Assembly: GCF_030651995.1 (NCBI RefSeq)
Contig: NZ_JAUSBN010000052.1
Location: forward strand, 61,824 to 125,823
DNA length: 64,000 bases
Direction: 5' to 3'
From: Reyranella sp.
GTDB lineage: Bacteria > Pseudomonadota > Alphaproteobacteria > Reyranellales > Reyranellaceae
In this document: positions 1 to 9,850 of the stretch, piece by piece
Layout: each line of letters begins with the position of its first letter
Numbering within the stretch: the stretch's first letter is position 1
Translations under genes and position numbers: made by a program
Notes under the pieces: generated by a model
What the model was told of the DNA's origin: nothing
Databases searched by the model: none
Seen by the model: the letters and a program-made list of their open reading frames with translations, nothing else

Positions 1-70
1 GTCTCTCTCGCACTCGTCGTAACAGGAGCCAAGCTGCCCTTCAGGCGTTGAGACCCGCAGAAAAGTCTCA

Positions 71-1513
71 TTGCGCATCCAAGGGACCCGCGTGCCCCCC
101 GCTCCCAACAAACTCCTCGAAGGTCCGATCCTCCGCTCGCTGCTGACGCTCGCCGTGCCGATCGTGACGGCGAACATCCTGCAATCCGCCTATCAGATCA
201 TCGATGCCTTCTGGGTCGGGCGGCTGGGCGGGGCTGCGGTGGCTGCGGTGTCGATCAGCTTTCCGGTGCTGTTCCTCACCTTCGCCATCGGCTCGGGCCT
301 GTCGCTCGCCGGCTCGACCCTGATCGCGCAGTATGTCGGCGCGCGTAACGACAAGATGGTCGCGCATGTCGCGGGCCAGACGCTGCTGATGGTGATCCTG
401 GCCTCGCTGGTGCTGGGGACGATCGGCTATTTCTGCTCGCCGGCGCTGCTGCGGCTGATGGGCGTCGGGCCCGACGTCTATCCTGGCGCGCTGGGCTTCA
501 TGCGCGTGTCGTTCGTGGGCATCGTCTTCAATTTCACCTTCTTCGTCTTCCAGGCGATCATGCGCGGCATCGGCAGGCCGGCCCTGCCGGTCTACATCGT
601 GCTGGGCACGGTGTTCCTGAACTTCGTGCTCGCCCCGCTGCTGATCTTCGGCTGGGGGCCGGTGCCGGGCTACGGCGTGATGGGCGCCGCCATCGCCACG
701 CTGATCACCCAGGCGATCGCGGCCATCATCGGCATCGCCGTCCTGCGCATGGGCCTGCACGGCATCCATGTGCGGCGGCGCGACTTCATTCCCGACTTCA
801 CTTACGTGAAGCGCGCGTTCTTCCTTGGGCTCCCCGCCTCCATCGAACTCTCGGCGCGGGCGTTGGGTCTGATGGTGCTGACGTTCCTGATCGCGAGCTT
901 CGGCACGCTGACGCTGGCGGCCTACGGCGTCGGGTCGAACATCCTGCAGGTCGTCATGGTACCGGCCATGGGCCTGTCGATGGCGGTCTCGACCCTGGTC
1001 GGCCAGAACATCGGCGCCGGCAATATCGAGCGCGCAGCGCAGATCGGGCGCCTGGGCGGGCTGCTCGGATTCGCGAGCCTCTCCGTCTTCGGCATCATCG
1101 TCTTCCTGTTCGCGCCCCAGCTCGTTGCCGTCTTCGTGCCGGGGGATGCCGCCGTCATCGAAGCCGGCGCAGGCTTCCTGCGCATCATGTCGCTCGCCTG
1201 GGGCTTCCTCGGCCTGCAGTTCGCGCTGACCGGCGTGTTCCGCGCCTCGGGCAACATGGTGCTGACCATGGTGCTCACGCTGGTGTCGCAGTGGGTCGTG
1301 CAGTTTCCGCTCGCCTATGTCCTCTCCAAGCACACGGACCTGCACGAGCAGGGAATCTGGTGGGCCTTGCCGATCGCCAACATCGTCACGGCGCTGATCA
1401 CCCTGTGCCTTTACGCCAAGGGCGACTGGAAGAAGAAGCGCCTGATCGAACCGGAAGACGAACTTGCCGGCAAGGTGACGGAAGACATCCTGGTCGGCGA
1501 GGTTTCGCGCTGA
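71..1513 (+). CDS. MATE family efflux transporter
   Basis: 480-aa ORF, multi-TM, 'GPILRSLLTLAVPIVTANILQSAYQIIDAFWVGRLG' typical of MATE/NorM; TTG start. Confidence 0.9.
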   Translation: MRIQGTRVPPAPNKLLEGPILRSLLTLAVPIVTANILQSAYQIIDAFWVGRLGGAAVAAVSISFPVLFLTFAIGSGLSLAGSTLIAQYVGARNDKMVAHVAGQTLLMVILASLVLGTIGYFCSPALLRLMGVGPDVYPGALGFMRVSFVGIVFNFTFFVFQAIMRGIGRPALPVYIVLGTVFLNFVLAPLLIFGWGPVPGYGVMGAAIATLITQAIAAIIGIAVLRMGLHGIHVRRRDFIPDFTYVKRAFFLGLPASIELSARALGLMVLTFLIASFGTLTLAAYGVGSNILQVVMVPAMGLSMAVSTLVGQNIGAGNIERAAQIGRLGGLLGFASLSVFGIIVFLFAPQLVAVFVPGDAAVIEAGAGFLRIMSLAWGFLGLQFALTGVFRASGNMVLTMVLTLVSQWVVQFPLAYVLSKHTDLHEQGIWWALPIANIVTALITLCLYAKGDWKKKRLIEPEDELAGKVTEDILVGEVSR

Positions 1514-1516
1514 AGA

Positions 1517-2503
1517 TCAATCCTTCTTCGCGTTCTGCACGATCTGCGACAGCCGCTCGCCGTCGATGTCGGTCTTGATCTGCACCCAGACCGGGAAGTG
1601 GTCGGAGAGCTGGTAGGTGAACTGGGTGCGCGTCATGTCCTGCCCCGGGAAGAGCTGCTCGATCGACGCGTCGGAGACATGGAAGTCGAGGATGCCACCG
1701 AAGTTGGTGAAGCGTTTCCTGGCCGTCGGCAGATGCAGGATGTGGTCGTAGCGCGCGTCCTTGCCGAGGTTCGAGCCCTTCACCGCGACGTCGCCCACCT
1801 TGAGTTCGAGCAGCGAGTCGGGCACCTGCAGGCCGCGCCGCGTCAGCGCCTTGAAGGTCTTGTCGTCGAGCGAGGGCGTGTTGAAGTCGCCCATCACGAT
1901 CAGGTCGTGATCCTCGACCGACTTGTCCTTCTGCCGCGCGTCGATCCAGTCGGCCAGCATGCCGAGCTCGGCTTCCCGGCCGGGAAGGCTGTCGCCCCAT
2001 CTCGTATGCGTGGCGACGGCGATGAAGTCGAAATTGCCCGCGCGGAACGAGCACATATAGGGCGCGCGCCAGAACGACAGGGCCGCCAGATATTCCGTGT
2101 CCTTCTTTGCGCGCGGCGCGTCGATCTCCGCGGCCAGCCCGTTGAACGTGACGGCCCGGCGATCGTAGAGAAAGCCGGTGCGCTCGCGGTTACCGCCGGC
2201 ATCGGACATCCAGTCGGAATAGACGAGGTCCCAGCTCGGTCCCAGGAACCGGCAGACCCTGCCGAAGTCCTCGAGATTGTCGCGCAACTCCACCAGCGCG
2301 ATCAGGTCGAACTGGCCCAGGATCTCGGCGATGTAGTGCAGCGCCGCCACCGTGCGACGCTTCTTGCCGAACTCACGGATGTTCCAGACTGCGACGTTGA
2401 TCGTCTCGTCGAGCTTCGAGGGTGGAATCTTCGCCGCGTCGATGCGCTTCTTCAGGGCCAGCAGGCCCGCCGCAATCTCCGGTGACACATCGCCATGGTG
2501 CAT
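1517..2503 (-). CDS. endonuclease/exonuclease/phosphatase family protein
   Basis: 'NVAVWNIREFGKK', 'VMGDFNTP', 'SDHFPVWVQI' EEP motifs; start trimmed to MHHGDVSPE. Confidence 0.82.
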   Translation of the reverse strand: MHHGDVSPEIAAGLLALKKRIDAAKIPPSKLDETINVAVWNIREFGKKRRTVAALHYIAEILGQFDLIALVELRDNLEDFGRVCRFLGPSWDLVYSDWMSDAGGNRERTGFLYDRRAVTFNGLAAEIDAPRAKKDTEYLAALSFWRAPYMCSFRAGNFDFIAVATHTRWGDSLPGREAELGMLADWIDARQKDKSVEDHDLIVMGDFNTPSLDDKTFKALTRRGLQVPDSLLELKVGDVAVKGSNLGKDARYDHILHLPTARKRFTNFGGILDFHVSDASIEQLFPGQDMTRTQFTYQLSDHFPVWVQIKTDIDGERLSQIVQNAKKD

Positions 2504-2609
2504 GGAGCCCCGCTCTCGTCTTCGTGCAGACAGAGCGTAGAAACATCCGGCCGACCGCAACACGGCCCATCTCCGCATATCCCGCCGTCTGTTGCGGCGG
2601 AGAGCTTTG

Positions 2610-2628
2610 ATGTAAAGTTTCTTAACAT
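2610..2628. promoter_or_regulatory. candidate TetR-family operator, site 1 (ATGTAAA-N5-TTAACAT)
   Basis: 19-bp imperfect inverted repeat overlapping the TetR start codon; same 7-5-7 layout recurs at 3308-3326. Confidence 0.5.
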
Positions 2629-3265
2629 GAGCTGGAAGCGCAACGACCGTGAGGAGCGGAAGTACCACCACGGCAGTCTGCGCGAGGCGCTGATCAAGGC
2701 CGCCCGCGAGCTCATCAAGGAAAAGGGCCCGGCGGGCTTCACCTTCGCCGATGCGGCACGGTCCGCCGGCGTGAGCCCGGCCGCGCCCTACCGCCATTTC
2801 CGCGACCGCGACGCGCTGATGGCCGACGTGGCGCGCGAGGGTTTCGAGCGCTTTGCGGCAATGCTGGCCGCGGGCTGGGCCAACGGCAAACCCGATCCCG
2901 TCACCGCCTTCCACAACATCGGCAAGGCCTATCTCACGTTCGCGCGCTCCGAACCGGCCTATTACGCGGCGATGTTCGAATCGGGCATCTCCCCCGATAC
3001 GAATCCCGACCTGCGGGCCGCGTCGGAACGGGCCTTTGCCGTGCTGCGCGCCGCCGCCGATCAGCTCGTCGTGCTGCTGCCGGCCGCCGTGCGCCCGCCC
3101 GCGCTGATGATGAGCCTGCACATCTGGTCGATGGCGCACGGCATTGCCTCCCTGTTCGGGCGCGGCGATTCCGGCCGGCGCGCGCTGCCCATGTCGGCCG
3201 AGGAACTGCTCGAGTCGGAAGTGCTCATCTACCTGCAGGGACTGGGCTTTCCCACGTCGCGCTGA
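2627..3265 (+). CDS. TetR/AcrR family transcriptional regulator
   Basis: N-terminal HTH 'REALIKAARELIKEKGPAGFTFADAARSAGVSPAAPYRHFRDRDALMADVA'. Confidence 0.9.
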   Translation: MSWKRNDREERKYHHGSLREALIKAARELIKEKGPAGFTFADAARSAGVSPAAPYRHFRDRDALMADVAREGFERFAAMLAAGWANGKPDPVTAFHNIGKAYLTFARSEPAYYAAMFESGISPDTNPDLRAASERAFAVLRAAADQLVVLLPAAVRPPALMMSLHIWSMAHGIASLFGRGDSGRRALPMSAEELLESEVLIYLQGLGFPTSR

Positions 3266-3307
3266 AAGTTTTCGCCGGGGCCTTGACTCCCCGGGTCGCC
3301 GACCCCA

Positions 3308-3341
3308 ATGTAAATGTCGTTAACATTCACATCGTTAACAT
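3308..3341. promoter_or_regulatory. candidate TetR-family operator, site 2 (ATGTAAATGTCGTTAACAT plus a further ACATCGTTAACAT)
   Basis: Same inverted repeat as 2610-2628 followed by a second TTAACAT half-site, upstream of the DUF2852-like gene. Confidence 0.5.
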
Positions 3342-3361
3342 CAGCAAAAGGGGGCTCCCAC

Positions 3362-3784
3362 ATGGGCCTGATCGAAAAAATAGACGACCTCGGCAAGCCG
3401 GCGTGGATTGCGCTCCTGGTGCTGAGCTTCATCCTGTTCTGGCCCGTCGGCCTGGCCCTTCTCATCTATCTCAAAGGGAGTGGACGCATGTTTTGCTCGA
3501 AGCGCTACGGTCACTGGAACATGCCGGATGGCCGCTCGTGCCGTGAGGGATTCCAAGGCTGGAAGCGCCGCTCCGGCTGGGGCCGCAGCAGCAGCAGCGG
3601 CAATGTCGCCTTCGACGAGTATCGCGAGGAGACGATCAACCGCCTCGATCAGGAGCAGCGCGAATTCCGCGACTTCCTCGACAAGCTGCGCGCCGCCAAG
3701 GACCGCGCCGAGTTCGACCAGTTCATGGCCGACCGTCGCAACCGCCCGGCCCCCGAGACGCCGCCGGCGCCCAGCGCAGCCTGA
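3362..3784 (+). CDS. DUF2852 domain-containing small membrane protein
   Basis: 'LIEKIDDLGKPAWIALLVLSFILFWPVGLALLIYLKGSGRM...YREETINRLDQEQREFRDFLDKLRAAKDRAEFDQFM' pattern. Confidence 0.8.
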   Translation: MGLIEKIDDLGKPAWIALLVLSFILFWPVGLALLIYLKGSGRMFCSKRYGHWNMPDGRSCREGFQGWKRRSGWGRSSSSGNVAFDEYREETINRLDQEQREFRDFLDKLRAAKDRAEFDQFMADRRNRPAPETPPAPSAA

Positions 3785-3814
3785 GACATTCGGACGAGAC
3801 CCGTCCAAGGACGA

Positions 3815-3844
3815 CGCCCGCGGCTCACACCGCGGGCGTTTTCC
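3815..3844. terminator. rho-independent terminator between convergent genes
   Basis: CGCCCGCGG-loop-CCGCGGGCG stem followed by TTTT. Confidence 0.65.
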
Positions 3845-4546
3845 TTAGTGGTCGAGCTTCATCGGCAGACGCTCGCTCTGCGCCCGCTGCGCCAGCTCCG
3901 TCAGGACCGCAAAGGCATAACGCGCGCGCGCCTCCACAGGTCCGTCCTCGGTCGGCACACTTCCCCAAGCCGCCACATCGGCAGCCGATGCCTTCCAGGT
4001 TGCGGCATTCAGGTCGGCGAGCTGGCGACGCAGCGTCGTCACGGAGCCCATGACGACCCGCCGGCCCTCGACATCCTCGCCCTCGAAGGTGATTTCGAAG
4101 GCGACCGGCAGCCACATCTCCACGTTGCGGACAAGATGGGAATAGCGCGAGCGGAAGCCTTCCGTGGTCGACCGCATCAGCGCGACATCATGGTCCCATT
4201 CCTCCGGCAGGGTGTCAGGCAACCGCAATGTCGGGTTCTCGGCATAGGCCGCCCACAGGACGAGCGACCCGAATCCGTCCCAGCCGGGACGACGGGTGAA
4301 CCAGGGAGCCGCCTCCGTCTCGTCCCATTCGAGCGGCGCGACGAGGCGATCGCCCAGCGCCTTCGCAAGCGCGGCGCGCCAGGCGAACACCCTCAGTCGG
4401 ATACGATCCTGGCTCTTGGCCTCGGTCGGCTTGGCCGACCGAAGGGAAGGCGGCGCGCCCCGCTCACGTGCTGCCTTCTCGACGAGATTTTCCCAAGCAC
4501 CGGTATAATACCGCGTAAGCGACCCGACATAGACGTCGAGAGCCAT
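3845..4546 (-). CDS. hypothetical protein
   Basis: 233-aa ORF 'MALDVYVGSLTRYYTGAWENLVEKAAR...'; good start/stop and intergenic fit; no family recognised. Confidence 0.6.
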   Translation of the reverse strand: MALDVYVGSLTRYYTGAWENLVEKAARERGAPPSLRSAKPTEAKSQDRIRLRVFAWRAALAKALGDRLVAPLEWDETEAAPWFTRRPGWDGFGSLVLWAAYAENPTLRLPDTLPEEWDHDVALMRSTTEGFRSRYSHLVRNVEMWLPVAFEITFEGEDVEGRRVVMGSVTTLRRQLADLNAATWKASAADVAAWGSVPTEDGPVEARARYAFAVLTELAQRAQSERLPMKLDH

Positions 4547-4731
4547 GAAGAGATGAATTCCTTTCCGTACGGTCGCTGACGCAATCCGACATTTGCAGTT
4601 GTCCTACAAGTACAATTTCCGCGTGCAGGGACGCAATCGCAAAACGGCAAGATTCCTCTCAATTTCGGTTGTCGACATGAGTCGGGCGGGAACAAGCCCC
4701 GCCCGAGTGCCTTTGTCGCTGGGGAACGCGG

Positions 4732-5724
4732 CTACTGTGGCTCGATGTTCAGGCCCTTCACCAGGTCGATCCAGATCGGTCCCTGCTCGGCCACGATCTT
4801 TTCGAAGAAGACGTGATCGCGGGCGGCATTGTCGATGCCGAAGGTTGCGAGGATCTTCTGGACGCGCTCGCTCTTGCCGCCCTCGACCATCAGATCCGAG
4901 AGCTTCTGCACGATCTCCTTGGGCATGCCCGCGGGACCGACCAGGCCAATCCAGCCCTGGACCTGGAACGCCTTGTCGGTCACGCCCTGCTCGTAGAAGG
5001 TGGGGACGTCGGGAAGCTTCTTCATGCGCTCCTTGGTCGGCACGGCGATCGGCCGGCCGTTGCCCGACTGCAGCACGCCGGTGGCGGCGGCCACGCTGCC
5101 GCTGCCGCCCTGGACCGCGCCCGAGGCAACGTCCTGCCACATCGGCGCCTCGCCACGATAATGCACCGCTTCCATGCCGAGCTTGTAATGGCGGTTCAGC
5201 GCCTCGACGGCGACGTGACTGTAGGAGCCGGCGCCGTAGGTGCCGAGGCTGGTCTTGTTGGCGCGGGCATAGTCGGCGAGTTCCGCCAGATTCTTCACCG
5301 GCAACTTGCTGTTGACGATCAGCGGCAGATGGCCCGCATCCATCCATGAGATCAGGACGAAATCCTTGTCCGGATCGTAGGGCAGTTTCTTGAACAGCAC
5401 CTTGTTCATGATCAAGGTCGTGGAGATCGTCCACATCAGCGTGTAGCCGTCGGGCGCCGCCCCTTTTACCTGCTCGGCGGCAATGGCGCCGCTGGCGCCG
5501 GCCTTGTTCTCGACCGTCACCGGCTGACCGGTCTTCTGCGAGATGTATTCGCCGTAAACACGGGCGAAGGTGTCGGTGAGACCGCCCGCCGGATAACCGC
5601 AGATGATCCGGATGGGTTTGTTGGGCCAGGCTCCCTGCCCAATGGCAGGAGCCGGCAGGGCCGCCGCAACGGCAGCGGCAGAACCATAACGCAGCACATC
5701 ACGCCGCGACGCACGCACGATCAT
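4732..5724 (-). CDS. Bug/TctC family tripartite tricarboxylate transporter substrate-binding protein
   Basis: Tat-like signal, then 'WPNKPIRIICGYPAGGLTDTFARVYGEYISQKTGQPVTVENKAGASG'. Confidence 0.92.
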   Translation of the reverse strand: MIVRASRRDVLRYGSAAAVAAALPAPAIGQGAWPNKPIRIICGYPAGGLTDTFARVYGEYISQKTGQPVTVENKAGASGAIAAEQVKGAAPDGYTLMWTISTTLIMNKVLFKKLPYDPDKDFVLISWMDAGHLPLIVNSKLPVKNLAELADYARANKTSLGTYGAGSYSHVAVEALNRHYKLGMEAVHYRGEAPMWQDVASGAVQGGSGSVAAATGVLQSGNGRPIAVPTKERMKKLPDVPTFYEQGVTDKAFQVQGWIGLVGPAGMPKEIVQKLSDLMVEGGKSERVQKILATFGIDNAARDHVFFEKIVAEQGPIWIDLVKGLNIEPQ

Positions 5725-5764
5725 CGATAGCCTCCCTGTGGCGCGATTTTTTTCGACGGTCGGG

Positions 5765-5817
5765 GCCGTCTGGGACGCGCCTGGGGAGAGCATGGCCGCG
5801 ATTTCGCATTGCGTAAA
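5765..5817 (-). pseudogene. diverged copy of the 3' end of the adjacent CaiB/BaiF gene
   Basis: Minus-strand AFTQCEIAAMLSPGASQTA vs parent GFTQGEIEAMLKSGATRTA; hand alignment 40/53 identical nt to 5884-5936, no gaps. Confidence 0.7.
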
Positions 5818-5879
5818 GGCCATGCCGGCAGCACGGCCGCTCCCAAAGCGGCCGGAAGCTACTGGGTGTCGAGGCGGCC

Positions 5880-7073
5880 TTAGGCCGTCCTGGTCGCGCC
5901 CGACTTGAGCATCGCCTCGATCTCGCCCTGCGTAAACCCGGCCTCCTGCAGGACCTCGACACTGTGCTCCCCCAGACGCGGCTGCAGGCGGGTGACCTCG
6001 GGCTTGGTCTTGCTGAAGCGTGGCGGGATGTCGGTCATGCGCAGCCTGCCCTCGGTCGGGTGGTCGACTTCCTTCCAGAAGCCGGTCGCCTCGAGCTGCG
6101 GGTCGACGAACAGGTCGTCGAGCGTGTTCACCGGCCCGTGCGGCACGTTGGAATCCTTCAGCAACGCCACCCATTCGGCATTGGTGCGCTCGGCGCACAG
6201 GCCCGCGAGCGTCGAGTAATATTGCTCGACGTTCTTCAGGCGGTTGGCCAGGCCCTGGAAGCGCGCGTCCCGGGCGAGGTCCTCGCGGCCGACCAGGGTG
6301 CAGAACTCCCGCCAGTGGCTGTCGGTATAGGGCAGCAGCGCGAAGTAGCCGTCCTTCGACGGGTAGGGACGGCGCTCCTTGTTGAGCACGCGCTTGTAGC
6401 CCGCCGTATCGAGCGCCGGCTTGAAGGTTTCGCCGTAGAGGTGCTCGACCATCACGAACGAGACCAGCGTCTCGTACATCGGCACCTCGACCGACTGGCC
6501 CTTGCCGGTGCGCTCACGCGCGAACAGGGCGGCCAGCAGGGCGGAGACCACGCCGTTGGAGCTCGTCTTGTCGGCCACGATCGTCGGCAGGAAGCGCGGC
6601 TGGCCGGCCACGACGCTCTGGAGCGCGGCAAGGCCGGAACCGGCCTGGATGATGTCGTCATACGCCGCCTTGGCGCCCATCGGACCGGCGGAGCGATAGC
6701 CGTAGGTCGCGAGATAGACCAGGCGCGGATTGATCTTCTCGAACTTCTCGTACTCGACACCGAGGCGCTTCGCCGGCTCGGGCCGGTAGTTGTGCATGAT
6801 GACGTCGGCGGTCTCGGCGAGCTTGAAAAGGGCGGCGCGACCGGCGTCCTGCTTGAGGTCGAGCACGATCGAGCGCTTGGAACGGTTGCAGCCGAGATAA
6901 AAGGCCGACATGCCGGGATTGCGGGCGGGCCCGAGCTGGCGCGTCGTGTCGCCTTCCGGCGGCTCGATCTTGATCACATCCGCCCCGAGATCGCCCAATT
7001 GCTGCGCCGCCCACGGACCCAGCACGACGGTCGTGCAGTCGAGAATGCGAACGCCGTCCAACGGACCTGCCAT
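5880..7073 (-). CDS. CaiB/BaiF CoA-transferase family protein
   Basis: 'MAGPLDGVRILDCTTVVLGPWAAQQLGDLGADVIKIEPPEGD'. Confidence 0.93.
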   Translation of the reverse strand: MAGPLDGVRILDCTTVVLGPWAAQQLGDLGADVIKIEPPEGDTTRQLGPARNPGMSAFYLGCNRSKRSIVLDLKQDAGRAALFKLAETADVIMHNYRPEPAKRLGVEYEKFEKINPRLVYLATYGYRSAGPMGAKAAYDDIIQAGSGLAALQSVVAGQPRFLPTIVADKTSSNGVVSALLAALFARERTGKGQSVEVPMYETLVSFVMVEHLYGETFKPALDTAGYKRVLNKERRPYPSKDGYFALLPYTDSHWREFCTLVGREDLARDARFQGLANRLKNVEQYYSTLAGLCAERTNAEWVALLKDSNVPHGPVNTLDDLFVDPQLEATGFWKEVDHPTEGRLRMTDIPPRFSKTKPEVTRLQPRLGEHSVEVLQEAGFTQGEIEAMLKSGATRTA

Positions 7074-7195
7074 CTGATGATTCCTCCCGTTCTTCCTTCC
7101 CGCTTACCACAAGTTGGTCACCATCCCAGGGCGAATTCACGGGCAACATCCTCCGCGCGCAGGGCGTTTCATCCTGCAGCAAAGGAGACCGCAAA

Positions 7196-7504
7196 ATGAA
7201 GATCGAGGTCCTGCGTCTGGCTGGTTCGCTCGCCGTGGCGGGTGCCGTCCTGCTCACCGCGTCGGCCGCGATGGCCGGCGACTGGAAGAAGGGCCGTGGG
7301 CATCACAAGCACCATCATCACCACTACTACGACCGCGAAGTCGTGGTCGTTCAGCCGCCCGGCCGCGTCTACTACGCCCCCCGCCCTGTCGTCGTTTACC
7401 CGGCCCCGGTCTACGCGCCACCGGTCGCCTACGCGCCGATCTATGGACCCGCCTATTCGCGCGGCGGAAATCTCAGCATCGGAATCGACGTTCCGCTGCG
7501 GTGA
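7196..7504 (+). CDS. secreted His/Tyr/Pro-rich small protein
   Basis: Signal peptide then 'GDWKKGRGHHKHHHHHYYDREVVVVQPPGRVYYAPRPVVVYPAP'. Confidence 0.65.
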   Translation: MKIEVLRLAGSLAVAGAVLLTASAAMAGDWKKGRGHHKHHHHHYYDREVVVVQPPGRVYYAPRPVVVYPAPVYAPPVAYAPIYGPAYSRGGNLSIGIDVPLR

Positions 7505-7592
7505 CATCGGCAATGGCTCCCTCATTCGACTGAAGCCGGGTTGACGGGCGCGGCCAAATCGACGATTGTCGCGCCCAACATGCTGCGACTGA

Positions 7593-9479
<1,887 letters not shown>

Positions 9480-9615
9480 CGGTACCGCCCGTTTCGGGCG
9501 GGCGTTAGCATCCGGGCGCGCGGGAGACCTTCCGCGCGCCCCGCAATGGCCATGGACTGAAGAAGTGGCGCTTCCCGATCCTGTTGCGACACGCCGGCGG
9601 GCGGAAGGGCCCCTC

Positions 9616-9834
9616 ATGCGCGGCGCCCGTCACGTCTGGAACGCCGCGATTTCCCTCATGCTGGGCGCGATGATCGGCATAATCGGCCACCAGTTCGTGG
9701 CCGATGCCGTCGGACGGCTGTGGCCCGAGCAGGCGATGATCGCCGATGTCGTCCGTGCCACATTCTGGACACTGGGCATCGCCGCGACCGGCGTGTTGTT
9801 CTTCTCCTACTATCTCGACGACACGGGCCGATAG
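9616..9834 (+). CDS. small two-TM membrane protein, hypothetical
   Basis: 'MRGARHVWNAAISLMLGAMIGIIGHQFVAD...FWTLGIAATGVLFFSYYLDD'. Confidence 0.5.
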   Translation: MRGARHVWNAAISLMLGAMIGIIGHQFVADAVGRLWPEQAMIADVVRATFWTLGIAATGVLFFSYYLDDTGR

Positions 9835-9850
9835 CGCGTAGAACGGCCTC

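Noticed and set aside
9486-9507. CCGCCCGtttCGGGCGG hairpin after leuA as a rho-independent terminator
   Set aside because: Stem is clear but there is no following T-tract; not called.
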